From NCBI GenBank assembly GCA_025054615.1, contig JANWZO010000008.1, positions 1-64,000 of the forward strand: a stretch of DNA of 64,000 nt, in the 5' to 3' direction. Shown piece by piece: positions 35,631-43,733 of the stretch (positions are counted from its first letter, which is position 1; every line of letters begins with the position of its first letter). A program made the position numbers and the translations under genes. Source of the stretch: Kiritimatiellia bacterium. GTDB taxonomy: Bacteria; Verrucomicrobiota; Kiritimatiellia; CAIVKH01. The notes below the pieces were generated by a model that had not been told where the DNA came from, ran no database searches, and saw nothing but the letters and a program-made list of their open reading frames with translations.

Positions 35631-36857
35631 ATGCCTGAATTCCTTACACCGGCAGTGGGCATTTTTCTGCTGACTTACCTGGGCGTTGCGCTGGGCGAGA
35701 TCCCCGGCCTGGCGATCGACCGGACGGGAATCGCCCTGCTAGGTGGCGTTGCCATGATCGCATTTGGCGTGTTGAACACGGAGGAGGCGGTGGGGGCAGT
35801 GGATATGCCGACGATTTTGCTGTTGTTCGGCCTGATGGTCTTGTCCTCCCAGTTCCGCCTTGGTGGTTTCTACACGCATGTCGCGCTGCAATTGACTCGT
35901 TTCATGGATCGTCCAGCCCTCTTTTTATGGGGACTGATGGTGGTTTCCGCTTTGCTTTCCGCCGTTCTCGCGAACGACATCGTTTGTCTCGCCTTTACGC
36001 CGGTACTTTGTTGGTCTCTTTCCCGGCGCGGTTTGAATCCCCTGCCGTACCTTCTGGGGCTTGCCATCTCGAGCAACATTGGCTCCGCGGCGACGATTAT
36101 CGGGAATCCGCAAAATATGTTGATCGGCCAGGTGGCAAATCTCTCCTTCCTCCATTTTACGCTGTGGTGCTCGATTCCGAGTGTCTTCGCCCTTGCTGCC
36201 GCCTTCGCCATTCTGGTCGGGCTTTTCCGCGGAGCCTGGATGGCTAAAGGGCCCGCGATTCCGAAGGGTGACTGGCCGGATTACGATCGCCGCCAGAGCG
36301 CGAAGGGTCTGGTGGTGACCGCCCTGTTGATCGCCTCGTTTTTCACGTCTGTTCCTCGCGAATTATCGGCCTTGGTCGCCGCAGGTGTTCTTCTCTGCAG
36401 CCGCCGGATGGCGACCCGTTCCATCATGGGGCTTGTCGACTGGCATCTGATTACATTGTTCATCGGCCTGTTCGTTGTCGTGCGAGGTTTTGAGAACACG
36501 GGCTGGCCGGCCTATATCGTCGAGACCCTCCGTGCGCACGGGATCCACCTCGATGCGCCGATGGTGCTGGCGGGACTCTCCGCCGTCCTCAGCAATCTGG
36601 TCAGTAATGTTCCGGCGGTGATGCTGTTGACCAAATTCATTCCGACATCTCCGCCGGAGCCCTGGTATGTTCTCGCGCTGGCCAGCACGTTCGCTGGGAA
36701 TCTGATCACGATTGGCAGCATCGCAAACCTGATTGTGATTGAGCAGGCCAAGCAGTCGGGAATCGAAATTTCTTTCGCCGATCATGCGCGGGCTGGGATC
36801 CCCGTCACATTGGCCTCGTTTGCGATCCTCTACGCATGGATCGCACTGGCGGCATAG
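35631..36857 (+). CDS. SLC13/ArsB-NhaD-type anion or ion transporter
   Basis: 408 residues with about 11-12 hydrophobic segments. The two re-entrant signature regions are LANDIVCLAFTPVLCWSLSR then SSNIGSAATIIGNPQNMLIG, and LSNLVSNVPAVMLLTKFI then STFAGNLITIGSIANLIVIE. These are diagnostic of the ion-transporter superfamily containing ArsB, NhaD and SLC13 carriers. Substrate cannot be told: arsenite, sodium/proton or carboxylate/sulfate are all possible. The ATG at 35631 is used; the long upstream part of the frame overlaps the divergent SDR gene. It is convergent with the DUF1365/cyclopropane-synthase fusion (9 bases apart). Confidence 0.88.
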   Translation: MPEFLTPAVGIFLLTYLGVALGEIPGLAIDRTGIALLGGVAMIAFGVLNTEEAVGAVDMPTILLLFGLMVLSSQFRLGGFYTHVALQLTRFMDRPALFLWGLMVVSALLSAVLANDIVCLAFTPVLCWSLSRRGLNPLPYLLGLAISSNIGSAATIIGNPQNMLIGQVANLSFLHFTLWCSIPSVFALAAAFAILVGLFRGAWMAKGPAIPKGDWPDYDRRQSAKGLVVTALLIASFFTSVPRELSALVAAGVLLCSRRMATRSIMGLVDWHLITLFIGLFVVVRGFENTGWPAYIVETLRAHGIHLDAPMVLAGLSAVLSNLVSNVPAVMLLTKFIPTSPPEPWYVLALASTFAGNLITIGSIANLIVIEQAKQSGIEISFADHARAGIPVTLASFAILYAWIALAA

Positions 36858-36866
36858 GCCGCATTT

Positions 36867-38855
36867 TCAGCGATAGGCGAGTCGAAGCGAAGGATTGCAG
36901 GCGCGAGTGAGCACAATCTGCAGGTCATCGAGGGCGCGGGTCGCAAATGCTGCTTCGCAGTAGCCGAGATAATACCGCCACTTGCGTAGGAACGCGTCGT
37001 CAAATCCAAGCGCCTGGATTTCATCCCGATGGGCCTCGAAATTTTCAGCCCAGCGGCGGAGGGTGGGTGCGTAGTGCGGGCCGATGTTTTCGACCGATTC
37101 AATGTGAAGGGAGGAATGCCTCGCCATGGCGTTCAGCAGGGCGCTCAATGCGGGAAGATGGCCTCCCGGAAAAATTCGTTGCTGAATCCAGTCCGTGCTG
37201 CGGCAGTAATCGCGATATCGCTGGTCCGGAATCGTGATGACCTGTAAAGCAATGACGCCATTCGGTTGAAGGGCCCGATCCAGGGTTTCGAAGAAGGCGC
37301 CGAAATATTCACGACCGACTGCCTCGAGCATTTCAATCGAAACGATGCGGTCGAATCGGCCTTCGATCCTCCGGTAATCGCATAATCGAAATTCGATGCG
37401 GTCGTCGAGACCCGCCGCTCGTGCGCGGTTGCGGGCCTCCTCGAGCTGGCGTTCTGAGATGGTTATGGATGTGACCCTGCAGCCAGTCAACCTGACAGCT
37501 TCAATGGCGAATCCCCCCCATCCCGATCCAATTTCGAGCACATGGTGATTCGGTCCGATCCTCGCGGCCTGGATCAATTTTCGAATTTTGGCCCGCTGCG
37601 CTTCCTCCAGCGATTGATCCGGCCGTTCGAAATACGCGGCCGAATACATCATCGTGGGGTCCAGCCAGAGCTTGAAAAAATCGTTGCTCAGGTCGTAATG
37701 CGCGGAAATGTTTTTGCGGCTGCCGATGAGCGAGTTTTTCCGGAGTACATGGCGCAGTCGGTTAAGCCAGGTTGCAAGACGCGCCGTGCGAAGATTTCCG
37801 TGTTGAAGTTGTTCGCGATTTTCGATGAATAAACCGATGACAGAAGCAATATCCTCCGTATTCCACTCCCCAAGCACGTAGGAGTCGCCAAGCCCGATTT
37901 CCCCCTCGAGCACGACCCGCGAAAAAAAGGAGGGCTGGTTGATCAGCATGTCGGCGTTGAACCCCGGTCGGGCGCCGCCAAAGACTCGCAAGGAACCATC
38001 CGGGAAACGGACGGACAATTTGCCCGCCTCGAGTCGTTCGAATAGACCTGTAACGATCCGCGCGCAGGCCCGTTCAAATGCTGTCGCCGGCGCGGTGCGA
38101 ATGGTGAGCGGGCTGGAGGGCGCCGGTTTGGTGAAGACCGGGAGTCGCTTCCGCACATAAAGATGAGCGGCTTGCGTCATAATTCGAGGCATTGTCATGG
38201 CAGCGACAATCGGGTGCCGCGCCAAGGTACCGATCAAATGATTCGTATCTAGCGGGAAAGCCTTACCAGCAATTTGCGATCGAAACACGACACGCCCGTC
38301 TCGAACAAGATCCACGCGGATATCGATGATCGGTTCGGGCGGCGAAAATTGAAATTCGTATTCCCCGCGCATGTCGTGGAAAGGCGACACGTGGAAACAC
38401 TTTTTCGCGCGGAACCGAGTGCCTCCATTTCGATACTCTGGCTTATCGAGCAGATAAAGATGGCGCTCTTGGAACGTGTTGTTGACCTCCGCGATGGCGC
38501 AGCGCAGAAGGCCGTCGGGACCCAAGCAATAGTAAAAGCTGACCGGATTGAAGACGTAGCCGAAGTAGCGCGCGCACGTGACGAGAAACACCCGGGCGAT
38601 GTCCCTGCTGCCGGGCACCATCGCCAGGAATTTTTCGAGCTTCTCGCGAATCGTGCCCGCTGCGTGGTCCAGATAGTCTTTGTCGTGAATGGAGACAAGG
38701 GCACGGCTGTTATACCCGAAGCCGCGCACTGTGTCCGAAAGCGTGGGAAGCTCGCTCAGATCGAAACCATAAAAGTAGACGGGATAGCTGAAGGAGTGGG
38801 GGACCGGCTCGAGCCGCGCATGCAGAACGCGCCCTCTGTAAATGCGGGAATTCAC
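36867..38855 (-). CDS. DUF1365 domain fused to cyclopropane-fatty-acyl-phospholipid synthase-like methyltransferase
   Basis: 662 residues with two parts usually encoded as separate neighbours. Residues 1-245 are DUF1365 (RIYRGRVLHARLEPVPHSFS, YFYGFDLSEL, CARYFGYVFNPVSFYYC, EVNNTFQERHLYLL, KKCFHVSPFH). Residues 260-660 are a CFA synthase-like SAM methyltransferase: NISAHYDLSNDFFKLWLD, MMYSAAYF, SAM motif VLEIGSGWGGFAIEA, SITISERQLEEARNRA, DRIVSIEMLEAVGREY and IQQRIFPGGHLPAL. The second part methylates or cyclopropanates unsaturated acyl chains of membrane phospholipids. It overlaps the amine-oxidase-like gene by 4 bases. DUF1365 has no established biochemical function. Confidence 0.93.
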   Translation of the reverse strand: MNSRIYRGRVLHARLEPVPHSFSYPVYFYGFDLSELPTLSDTVRGFGYNSRALVSIHDKDYLDHAAGTIREKLEKFLAMVPGSRDIARVFLVTCARYFGYVFNPVSFYYCLGPDGLLRCAIAEVNNTFQERHLYLLDKPEYRNGGTRFRAKKCFHVSPFHDMRGEYEFQFSPPEPIIDIRVDLVRDGRVVFRSQIAGKAFPLDTNHLIGTLARHPIVAAMTMPRIMTQAAHLYVRKRLPVFTKPAPSSPLTIRTAPATAFERACARIVTGLFERLEAGKLSVRFPDGSLRVFGGARPGFNADMLINQPSFFSRVVLEGEIGLGDSYVLGEWNTEDIASVIGLFIENREQLQHGNLRTARLATWLNRLRHVLRKNSLIGSRKNISAHYDLSNDFFKLWLDPTMMYSAAYFERPDQSLEEAQRAKIRKLIQAARIGPNHHVLEIGSGWGGFAIEAVRLTGCRVTSITISERQLEEARNRARAAGLDDRIEFRLCDYRRIEGRFDRIVSIEMLEAVGREYFGAFFETLDRALQPNGVIALQVITIPDQRYRDYCRSTDWIQQRIFPGGHLPALSALLNAMARHSSLHIESVENIGPHYAPTLRRWAENFEAHRDEIQALGFDDAFLRKWRYYLGYCEAAFATRALDDLQIVLTRACNPSLRLAYR

Positions 38856-40135
38856 AGATCGATGCCGAATTGGCGCGCCACCGCTACTGCAGAGCGGACG
38901 GCGTCCTCGTGGAATCCGTATCCGAAATAACTTCCGCAGAAAAACGTGCGATTCGGACCGTTCAGGGAAGGAAGCTCGGCCTGGCTCCTCAGGGCGTCGA
39001 ACGAATACAGCGGATGGGTGTATGTCATCTCGCGAATGACAGATTCATCGCGGGGTGGGCGAGGGACATTCAGGGAGACGAAATATTGTCGGCGTGTGGA
39101 AAGACCCTGAAGACGGTTCATGTGATAGGTGACCGCCACAGGACGGTCTTCTCCGCTGCCACGGTGGCGACGATAATTCCAGGAGGCCCATGCTCGGCGA
39201 TTCGGCGGCATTAGAGACTCATCCGTATGAAGTACGGCGCGATTCTCCTGGTAACGCCAGGCCCCGAGAAGCCGGCGTTCTTCGGGGGAAGGATCCGCCA
39301 GCATATGAAGGGCTTCATCGGCATGGGTCGCGATGACAGCTACATCGAATTCACGTGACATACCGCCCGGCAGGCACACTCTCACGCCCCGGCCGGGCAG
39401 CCGTTCAATTCGCTCGACTCGAGCGCGAATGCTGCAGTCGATTCGGGAACTTCCGAGCAGCTTCTTTACGTAGGTTCGGCTTCCGCCCACCACGGTCTGC
39501 CAGCGCGGGCGGTCTTCCAGAGATAGTAACCCGTGATTTTCCCAAAACCGTATCATCATTTCGGCTGGGAATCGCGAAATATCCCGCAGCGAAGACGACC
39601 AGATCGCCGAGGCCATCGGGTAGATGTAGGCGTCGCGGGCGAGATCGCTAATGCGCAAATCACGCAAGTAGTCGCTGACAGTCATATTGGCAAGCTTGCC
39701 TGCGGCGAGGTCGGCGCGCGCCCGTCGGCAGAAGCGGGCAATTTCCATCAGAAAGCGCCAATGAGCCGGGCGCAGGAGATCCCTTCGATTGGCAAACAGC
39801 CCGGAAAGTCCAGTGCCCGCATACTGGAGTCCGCTTCCCTCATCGTAATATCCGAAGGACATATCGCTGTAACGCACGGCGCAATCCAACTGCGAGAGCA
39901 GCTTCGTGAACAGGGGATAGGTTTTGTCGTTTAGGACGATGAATCCCGTGTCCACGGGGGTGCCAGCGTCCGGCCCCGAGGGGATTTCAATCGTGTTCGT
40001 GTGGCCCCCGACATAATCATTTCGCTCAAAGAGAGAGACGCGGTGGCGTCTCTGCAGCAGATAGGCGGCGACAAGTCCGGCAACGCCGCCGCCGATCACG
40101 GCGATGTTTAGTTGAGAGCTCTGGTCGTATTTCAT
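38852..40135 (-). CDS. FAD-dependent amine oxidase-like protein (COG2907 type)
   Basis: 427 residues. The FAD-binding dinucleotide fold is IAVIGGGVAGLVAAYLLQRR at the N terminus, then YVGGHTNTIEI and PVDTGFIVLNDKTYPLFTKL. A second conserved block is ASAIWSSSLRDISRFPAEMM, and the C-terminal FAD site is NRTFFCGSYFGYGFHEDAVR. COG2907 proteins are regularly encoded beside DUF1365 and CFA-like methyltransferase genes, in sets linked to singlet-oxygen response and unusual fatty acids. The reaction may be oxidation or desaturation of the acyl chain modified by the methyltransferase; this is inferred from the neighbourhood. Start and stop overlap both neighbours by 4 bases. Confidence 0.9.
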   Translation of the reverse strand: MKYDQSSQLNIAVIGGGVAGLVAAYLLQRRHRVSLFERNDYVGGHTNTIEIPSGPDAGTPVDTGFIVLNDKTYPLFTKLLSQLDCAVRYSDMSFGYYDEGSGLQYAGTGLSGLFANRRDLLRPAHWRFLMEIARFCRRARADLAAGKLANMTVSDYLRDLRISDLARDAYIYPMASAIWSSSLRDISRFPAEMMIRFWENHGLLSLEDRPRWQTVVGGSRTYVKKLLGSSRIDCSIRARVERIERLPGRGVRVCLPGGMSREFDVAVIATHADEALHMLADPSPEERRLLGAWRYQENRAVLHTDESLMPPNRRAWASWNYRRHRGSGEDRPVAVTYHMNRLQGLSTRRQYFVSLNVPRPPRDESVIREMTYTHPLYSFDALRSQAELPSLNGPNRTFFCGSYFGYGFHEDAVRSAVAVARQFGIDL

Positions 40136-40647
40136 CCGAATTTCCCGCTGCGGCGCAGCCAGTCCCGGAGCATCGGAAATTCGTAGGCGAATTGAAGAGT
40201 AGCCAAGCCCGAAACCAAAAGCTCCTCAATTTCCTGCATCGTCCAAAAACGCCCATCCTCCAACTCCGAGGCCTGCAGCCTGAATGGACCCGGATGAACC
40301 ATCACAAATGTCCGCACCAGTTCCGTTTCTTGCGGAGACTGCCAGAGATAGCTGTAGGCCGGATCGCCAAGCACGGCCCGGACGCCCAATTCCTCCTCCA
40401 ATTCGCGTTGGGCCCCCTCTCGGGGCGACTCGCCCGGGCGTAGGTGGCCGCCTACGGAAGAATCCCATTTCCCCGGTTCAATATCTTTCGAAGAGGCCCT
40501 TTTTTGCAGAAATAGTCGACCCTCTTGGTCGAACACCTGAACATGGACCGCTTGGTGAATCAGCGCAGGATTCCCATGGCACTCGGATCGGAGGGCGCGC
40601 CCTACGATGCGGCCCTCGCGATCGACGATATCAAAATACTCATCCAC
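40132..40647 (-). CDS. Nudix hydrolase (isopentenyl-diphosphate-isomerase-like group)
   Basis: About 171 residues from the GTG at 40647; a GTG at 40710 would add 21 residues. The Nudix box is GGHLRPGESPREGAQ followed by RELEEELGV, with all key residues. The N terminus, DEYFDIVDREGRIVG then HQAVHVQVFD, is the pattern of Nudix proteins related to isopentenyl diphosphate isomerase but without its full active site. It hydrolyses a nucleoside-diphosphate-linked substrate of unknown identity. It is the first gene of a three-gene chain (Nudix, amine oxidase-like, DUF1365/CFA) with 4-base overlaps. Confidence 0.87.
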   Translation of the reverse strand: MDEYFDIVDREGRIVGRALRSECHGNPALIHQAVHVQVFDQEGRLFLQKRASSKDIEPGKWDSSVGGHLRPGESPREGAQRELEEELGVRAVLGDPAYSYLWQSPQETELVRTFVMVHPGPFRLQASELEDGRFWTMQEIEELLVSGLATLQFAYEFPMLRDWLRRSGKFG

Positions 40648-40750
40648 GTTATTTTCTCGATTACGAACAGGCCAGCTTACATCGGATGCAAAGGGCGGGA
40701 AAGATGTCACCGTGTGCCATCGTGTAGATCTTCAAAAATCGAGGCGCTTG

Positions 40751-40768
40751 GCCAAGCTCCAGCTTGGC
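40751..40768. repeat. 18-bp perfect palindrome downstream of metX
   Basis: GCCAAGCT and AGCTTGGC separated by CC. On the minus strand it lies 23 bases after the metX stop and is followed by a second short palindrome (GCTTGGCCAAGC) and, about 15 bases later, a run of five T. It may help end the metYX transcript, although the T-run is too far away for a classical terminator. Confidence 0.6.
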
Positions 40769-40791
40769 GGGTTCGCGCGGTTAGGCCCGCT

Positions 40792-42066
40792 TCACCGAGC
40801 GCGCAAGAAATACGCCAGGTGAGGCGTGTAAAGGTTGGGCTCCAGCAGGAAGGAATCGTGCCCCTTATCCGAGTGGACCGTGATATGCTCGTGAGGCACG
40901 CGCGCCTTTCGAAGAACGGCGCACTGCTGAGCCTGTTGGGCAGGCTCGAAGCAGGCATCGCCCTCAATGGTAAACACCAGGTGCCGCTGGTTCCGGCAAA
41001 CGGAGAAAACTTCCTCAAATGATGATTTCCCGGTGTCCTTTAGCAGGTCAAACCGCTGCCAGGCATCGATGATTCGCAGGTAGGTGTTCGCGTCAAATCG
41101 CTTTACGAACTTGAGTCCCTGGTTGCGGAGATAGGATTCGACCGGGTGGCTCATCCAATACCATTTATCGCGGTCTTCTTCGGGGCGGACCACTTCGGTC
41201 CTCGCCCGATCCGCCATCATTTCGAGCGAAACAAATGTCTTGTGGCTGATCATACGGGCGAGCGCGAGGCCGCGATCCGGCCGTTTTCGCCCGTAGTAAT
41301 GACCGCCATTAAAGTACTTGTCCTCCTCGATGGCGCAAATCTGCTCGTAATTATAAATCCGCTGCAGAATGGACACCTCGATTCCCGAGCCGATGGTGAT
41401 CACGATCCGAACCCGGTCCGGGTACCGCACCGCGAAATTGTTTGCACACAAACCGCCCAACGAGGCGCCGACGACCGCATGAAGCTGGGCGATCCCGAGG
41501 TGGTCGAGCAGGCGAACCTGGGAATCGACGATGTCGCCGATCATGACCGTTGGGAACGCGCGTCCGTACGGCTTACCCGTGGCCGGATTGCGGCTAGGCG
41601 GTCCGGAAGATCCATAACAACCGCCGATGTAATTCGCGCAGACGATGAAATATCGTTCCGTGTCCAGCGCCTTGCCTGGCCCGATGAAATCGTCCCACCA
41701 GCCGACATGCATTTCATCCGTCCACAGGCGACCCACCCCCTTGACGCGACGGTTGATGCCCGCGGCATGCTGGCTGCCGCTCAGCGCATGGAACAGCAGA
41801 ATGGCGTTGCTTTTGGTGGAATTGAGCGACCCGTAGGTTTCGTACGCAAGGGTGACGGGGGCGAGGGTTTCGCCCGTGCGGAATACAAAGGGGTTTTTCC
41901 GGTCGGCGAATGTGAAGAAACGGGTGTTCACTTCGCCGAGGTCGGATTTCCGCTTTCCGGGCCGGACCAAATCGGAATCTCCCCGACGGGCCGCGTTCTC
42001 GGTGCGCTTGTCGTCCGCTCCGATGAATGCGTCCGTGCGGATTCCGAGCTGCGGATCCTGTGTCAT
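40792..42066 (-). CDS. metX: Homoserine O-acetyltransferase MetX
   Basis: 424 residues of the alpha/beta-hydrolase type MetX. LAYETYGSLNSTKSNAILLF, HALSGSQHAAG, WWDDFIGPGKALDT and ANYIGGCYGSSGP are the substrate-loop motifs. The nucleophile is S202 in VVGASLGGLCANNF, and the histidine is in SDKGHDSFLLEP. It acetylates homoserine with acetyl-CoA, giving the substrate of the enzyme encoded just upstream (MetY). The ATG at 42066 overlaps the metY stop (ATGA); a longer open frame to 42510 is inside metY and was rejected. The first 40 residues are a poorly conserved lead-in. Both genes sit behind a SAM-I riboswitch. Confidence 0.94.
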   Translation of the reverse strand: MTQDPQLGIRTDAFIGADDKRTENAARRGDSDLVRPGKRKSDLGEVNTRFFTFADRKNPFVFRTGETLAPVTLAYETYGSLNSTKSNAILLFHALSGSQHAAGINRRVKGVGRLWTDEMHVGWWDDFIGPGKALDTERYFIVCANYIGGCYGSSGPPSRNPATGKPYGRAFPTVMIGDIVDSQVRLLDHLGIAQLHAVVGASLGGLCANNFAVRYPDRVRIVITIGSGIEVSILQRIYNYEQICAIEEDKYFNGGHYYGRKRPDRGLALARMISHKTFVSLEMMADRARTEVVRPEEDRDKWYWMSHPVESYLRNQGLKFVKRFDANTYLRIIDAWQRFDLLKDTGKSSFEEVFSVCRNQRHLVFTIEGDACFEPAQQAQQCAVLRKARVPHEHITVHSDKGHDSFLLEPNLYTPHLAYFLRAR

Positions 42067-43352
42067 TTTTGAGACGCGGCGAGCGCCTGGTCGAGGTCGG
42101 CGAGAATGTCGTCGATGTGCTCGATCCCGATAGAGAGGCGCACGAGCTCCGGCGTAATTCCTGCTCCCCGCTGCTGTTCCTCGTTGAGTTGGGAATGCGT
42201 CGTGGTTGCTGGATGGATGGCCAGACTCTTGGCATCGCCCACATTTGCGAGGTGGGAGAACAGCTTCAGGCTGTCGATAAATTTGGCGCCGGCGGCGGCA
42301 CCGCCCTTGATGCCGAAAACAACCATCGACCCGCCTTTGCCCTTCAGATACTTGAGGTTTTTGGCGTATTCGGGGTCGTCCTTGAGACCGGGGAAACGGA
42401 CCCACTCCACCAGTTTGTGACCTTTGAGAAATTCGGCAACAGCAAAGGCATTCTGGCAGTGCCGCTCCATCCGCAGCGGCAGCGTTTCGATCCCCTGAAG
42501 GAACATCCACGAGTTATCGGGGGAAATGCACGCTCCAAGATTGCGGAGTGGCACGGTTCTCATACGCAGGATAAACGCGAGGGGCGCCAGGGGCGGCGGC
42601 AAATCATGTCCCCAGCGCAGGCCGTGGTAAGAGGTGTCCGGCACGTCGTACAATGGGTGCTTGCCGGCGCCCCATGGGAATTTACCCGAATCAACCACGA
42701 TGCCGCCGATCCCGGTTCCGTGACCGCCGAACCACTTCGTCAGGGAGTGGACTACGATGTCGGCCCCGAACTCGATCGGTCGGGTCAGGTAGGGGGTCGA
42801 GAAGGTGGAGTCGACGATCAACGGAATACCGGCGGCATGTGCGATGTTGGCGATCGCCTCAATGTCGGTCACCTCCAAGGCCGGGTTGGAGACGCTTTCG
42901 ACGAAAACCGCTCGCGTCTTCTCGTCGATGGCCCGCGCGACATTTTCCGGATTTTGCGTGTCGACGAATTTGACCCGGATGCCGAGGGTCGGGAGGATGT
43001 CATTGAACTGGGTGTACGTGCCCCCGTACAGGTTGCGCGCGGAGACTATGTTGTCCCCGACCTGCGCCAAATTGATGATTGAGTAGAAAACGGCTGAGGT
43101 TCCAGAGGCAATCCCCAGCCCGCCCAGTTCGGGCGCGCCTTCGAGCAGGGCAACCCGTTTTTCGAGAACATCCGTCGTCGGGTTCATCAACCGTGTATAG
43201 ATGTTCCCCAGCTCCTTGAGCGCGAAAAGATTCGCCGCGTGCTCCGTATTGCGGAACACATATGAGGATGTCCTGTACACGGGCACTGCCCGTGCCAACG
43301 TGGTCGGATCAGGCTGCGTCCCGCCGTGCAAGCAAAGTGTCTCAAGCTTCAT
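42063..43352 (-). CDS. metY: O-acetylhomoserine aminocarboxypropyltransferase (sulfhydrylase) MetY
   Basis: 429 residues, a PLP enzyme of the Cys/Met metabolism family. TLCLHGGTQPDPTTLARAVP is the typical start; YTRLMNPTTDVLEKRVALLE, ASGTSAVFYSIINL and the PLP lysine in VVHSLTKWFGGHGTG follow, with RLSIGIEHIDDILADLDQAL at the end. The length (about 430) and sequence suit MetY rather than MetB or MetC. It joins O-acetylhomoserine and sulfide to homocysteine. A strong Shine-Dalgarno (AAGGGAG, 7 bases before the ATG) fixes the start at 43352. The 5' leader contains a SAM-I riboswitch, so the gene is off when SAM is plentiful. Confidence 0.95.
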   Translation of the reverse strand: MKLETLCLHGGTQPDPTTLARAVPVYRTSSYVFRNTEHAANLFALKELGNIYTRLMNPTTDVLEKRVALLEGAPELGGLGIASGTSAVFYSIINLAQVGDNIVSARNLYGGTYTQFNDILPTLGIRVKFVDTQNPENVARAIDEKTRAVFVESVSNPALEVTDIEAIANIAHAAGIPLIVDSTFSTPYLTRPIEFGADIVVHSLTKWFGGHGTGIGGIVVDSGKFPWGAGKHPLYDVPDTSYHGLRWGHDLPPPLAPLAFILRMRTVPLRNLGACISPDNSWMFLQGIETLPLRMERHCQNAFAVAEFLKGHKLVEWVRFPGLKDDPEYAKNLKYLKGKGGSMVVFGIKGGAAAGAKFIDSLKLFSHLANVGDAKSLAIHPATTTHSQLNEEQQRGAGITPELVRLSIGIEHIDDILADLDQALAASQK

Positions 43353-43455
43353 CCTAAAACTCCCTTTCAAACGCAGAAGTTATAAACATCCGTGGGAAGG
43401 GAACCGGGGACGGCCGACCAGCGAGAAGCCAATACACACCAACGCAATGCGCGTC

Positions 43456-43579
43456 CGCATCGAACAGCCCATCGTCCCCGCTGGTGTGGGGCTGGCTTTG
43501 GCACCTTATCCCGCTAGAGGGGTCGGGACAGGTTGCTGGGCGGTCATCGGGCCAGATCCCTCGCGCCACTCTCGATGCG
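43456..43579 (-). ncRNA. SAM-I (S-box) riboswitch
   Basis: On the minus strand, in the leader of metY, the sequence has the SAM-I core in the right order: GGATCTGGCCCGATGA, then CAGCAACCTG, then AAGGTGCCAA. The ends close by an 8-bp P1 helix, CGCATCGA at the 5' side (43579-43572) with TCGATGCG at the 3' side (43463-43456). The downstream leader (43455-43353) has no hairpin with a U-run, but UCCCUU at 43402-43397 can pair with the metY Shine-Dalgarno AAGGGA at 43366-43361. Control is therefore probably at translation initiation; this last step is inference. Confidence 0.93.
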
Positions 43580-43614
43580 CCGCCCGATCGACGGGACGGC
43601 AACGAGTTGATGGG

Positions 43615-43642
43615 ACAGTACTACAGCGGGCGCACACGTCAA
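43615..43642 (-). promoter_or_regulatory. Candidate sigma-70 promoter of the metYX leader
   Basis: On the minus strand, TTGACG (-35, 43642-43637) and TACTGT (-10, 43620-43615) are 16 bases apart. Transcription would start near 43608, about 30 bases before the riboswitch P1 helix. Confidence 0.45.
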
Positions 43643-43733
43643 TCGCAAAAAGGGTCGTTCGGAGACCACAACGTCTCGCAGAAATCTCTAAAGCAATTGG
43701 CGAATCGTAACTGGCCGCGTATCGTTGAGTGGC

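Noticed and set aside
42067-42510. Longer MetX frame upstream of 42066
   Set aside because: It lies inside metY on the same strand in another frame; metX normally begins close to the ATG overlapping the metY stop.
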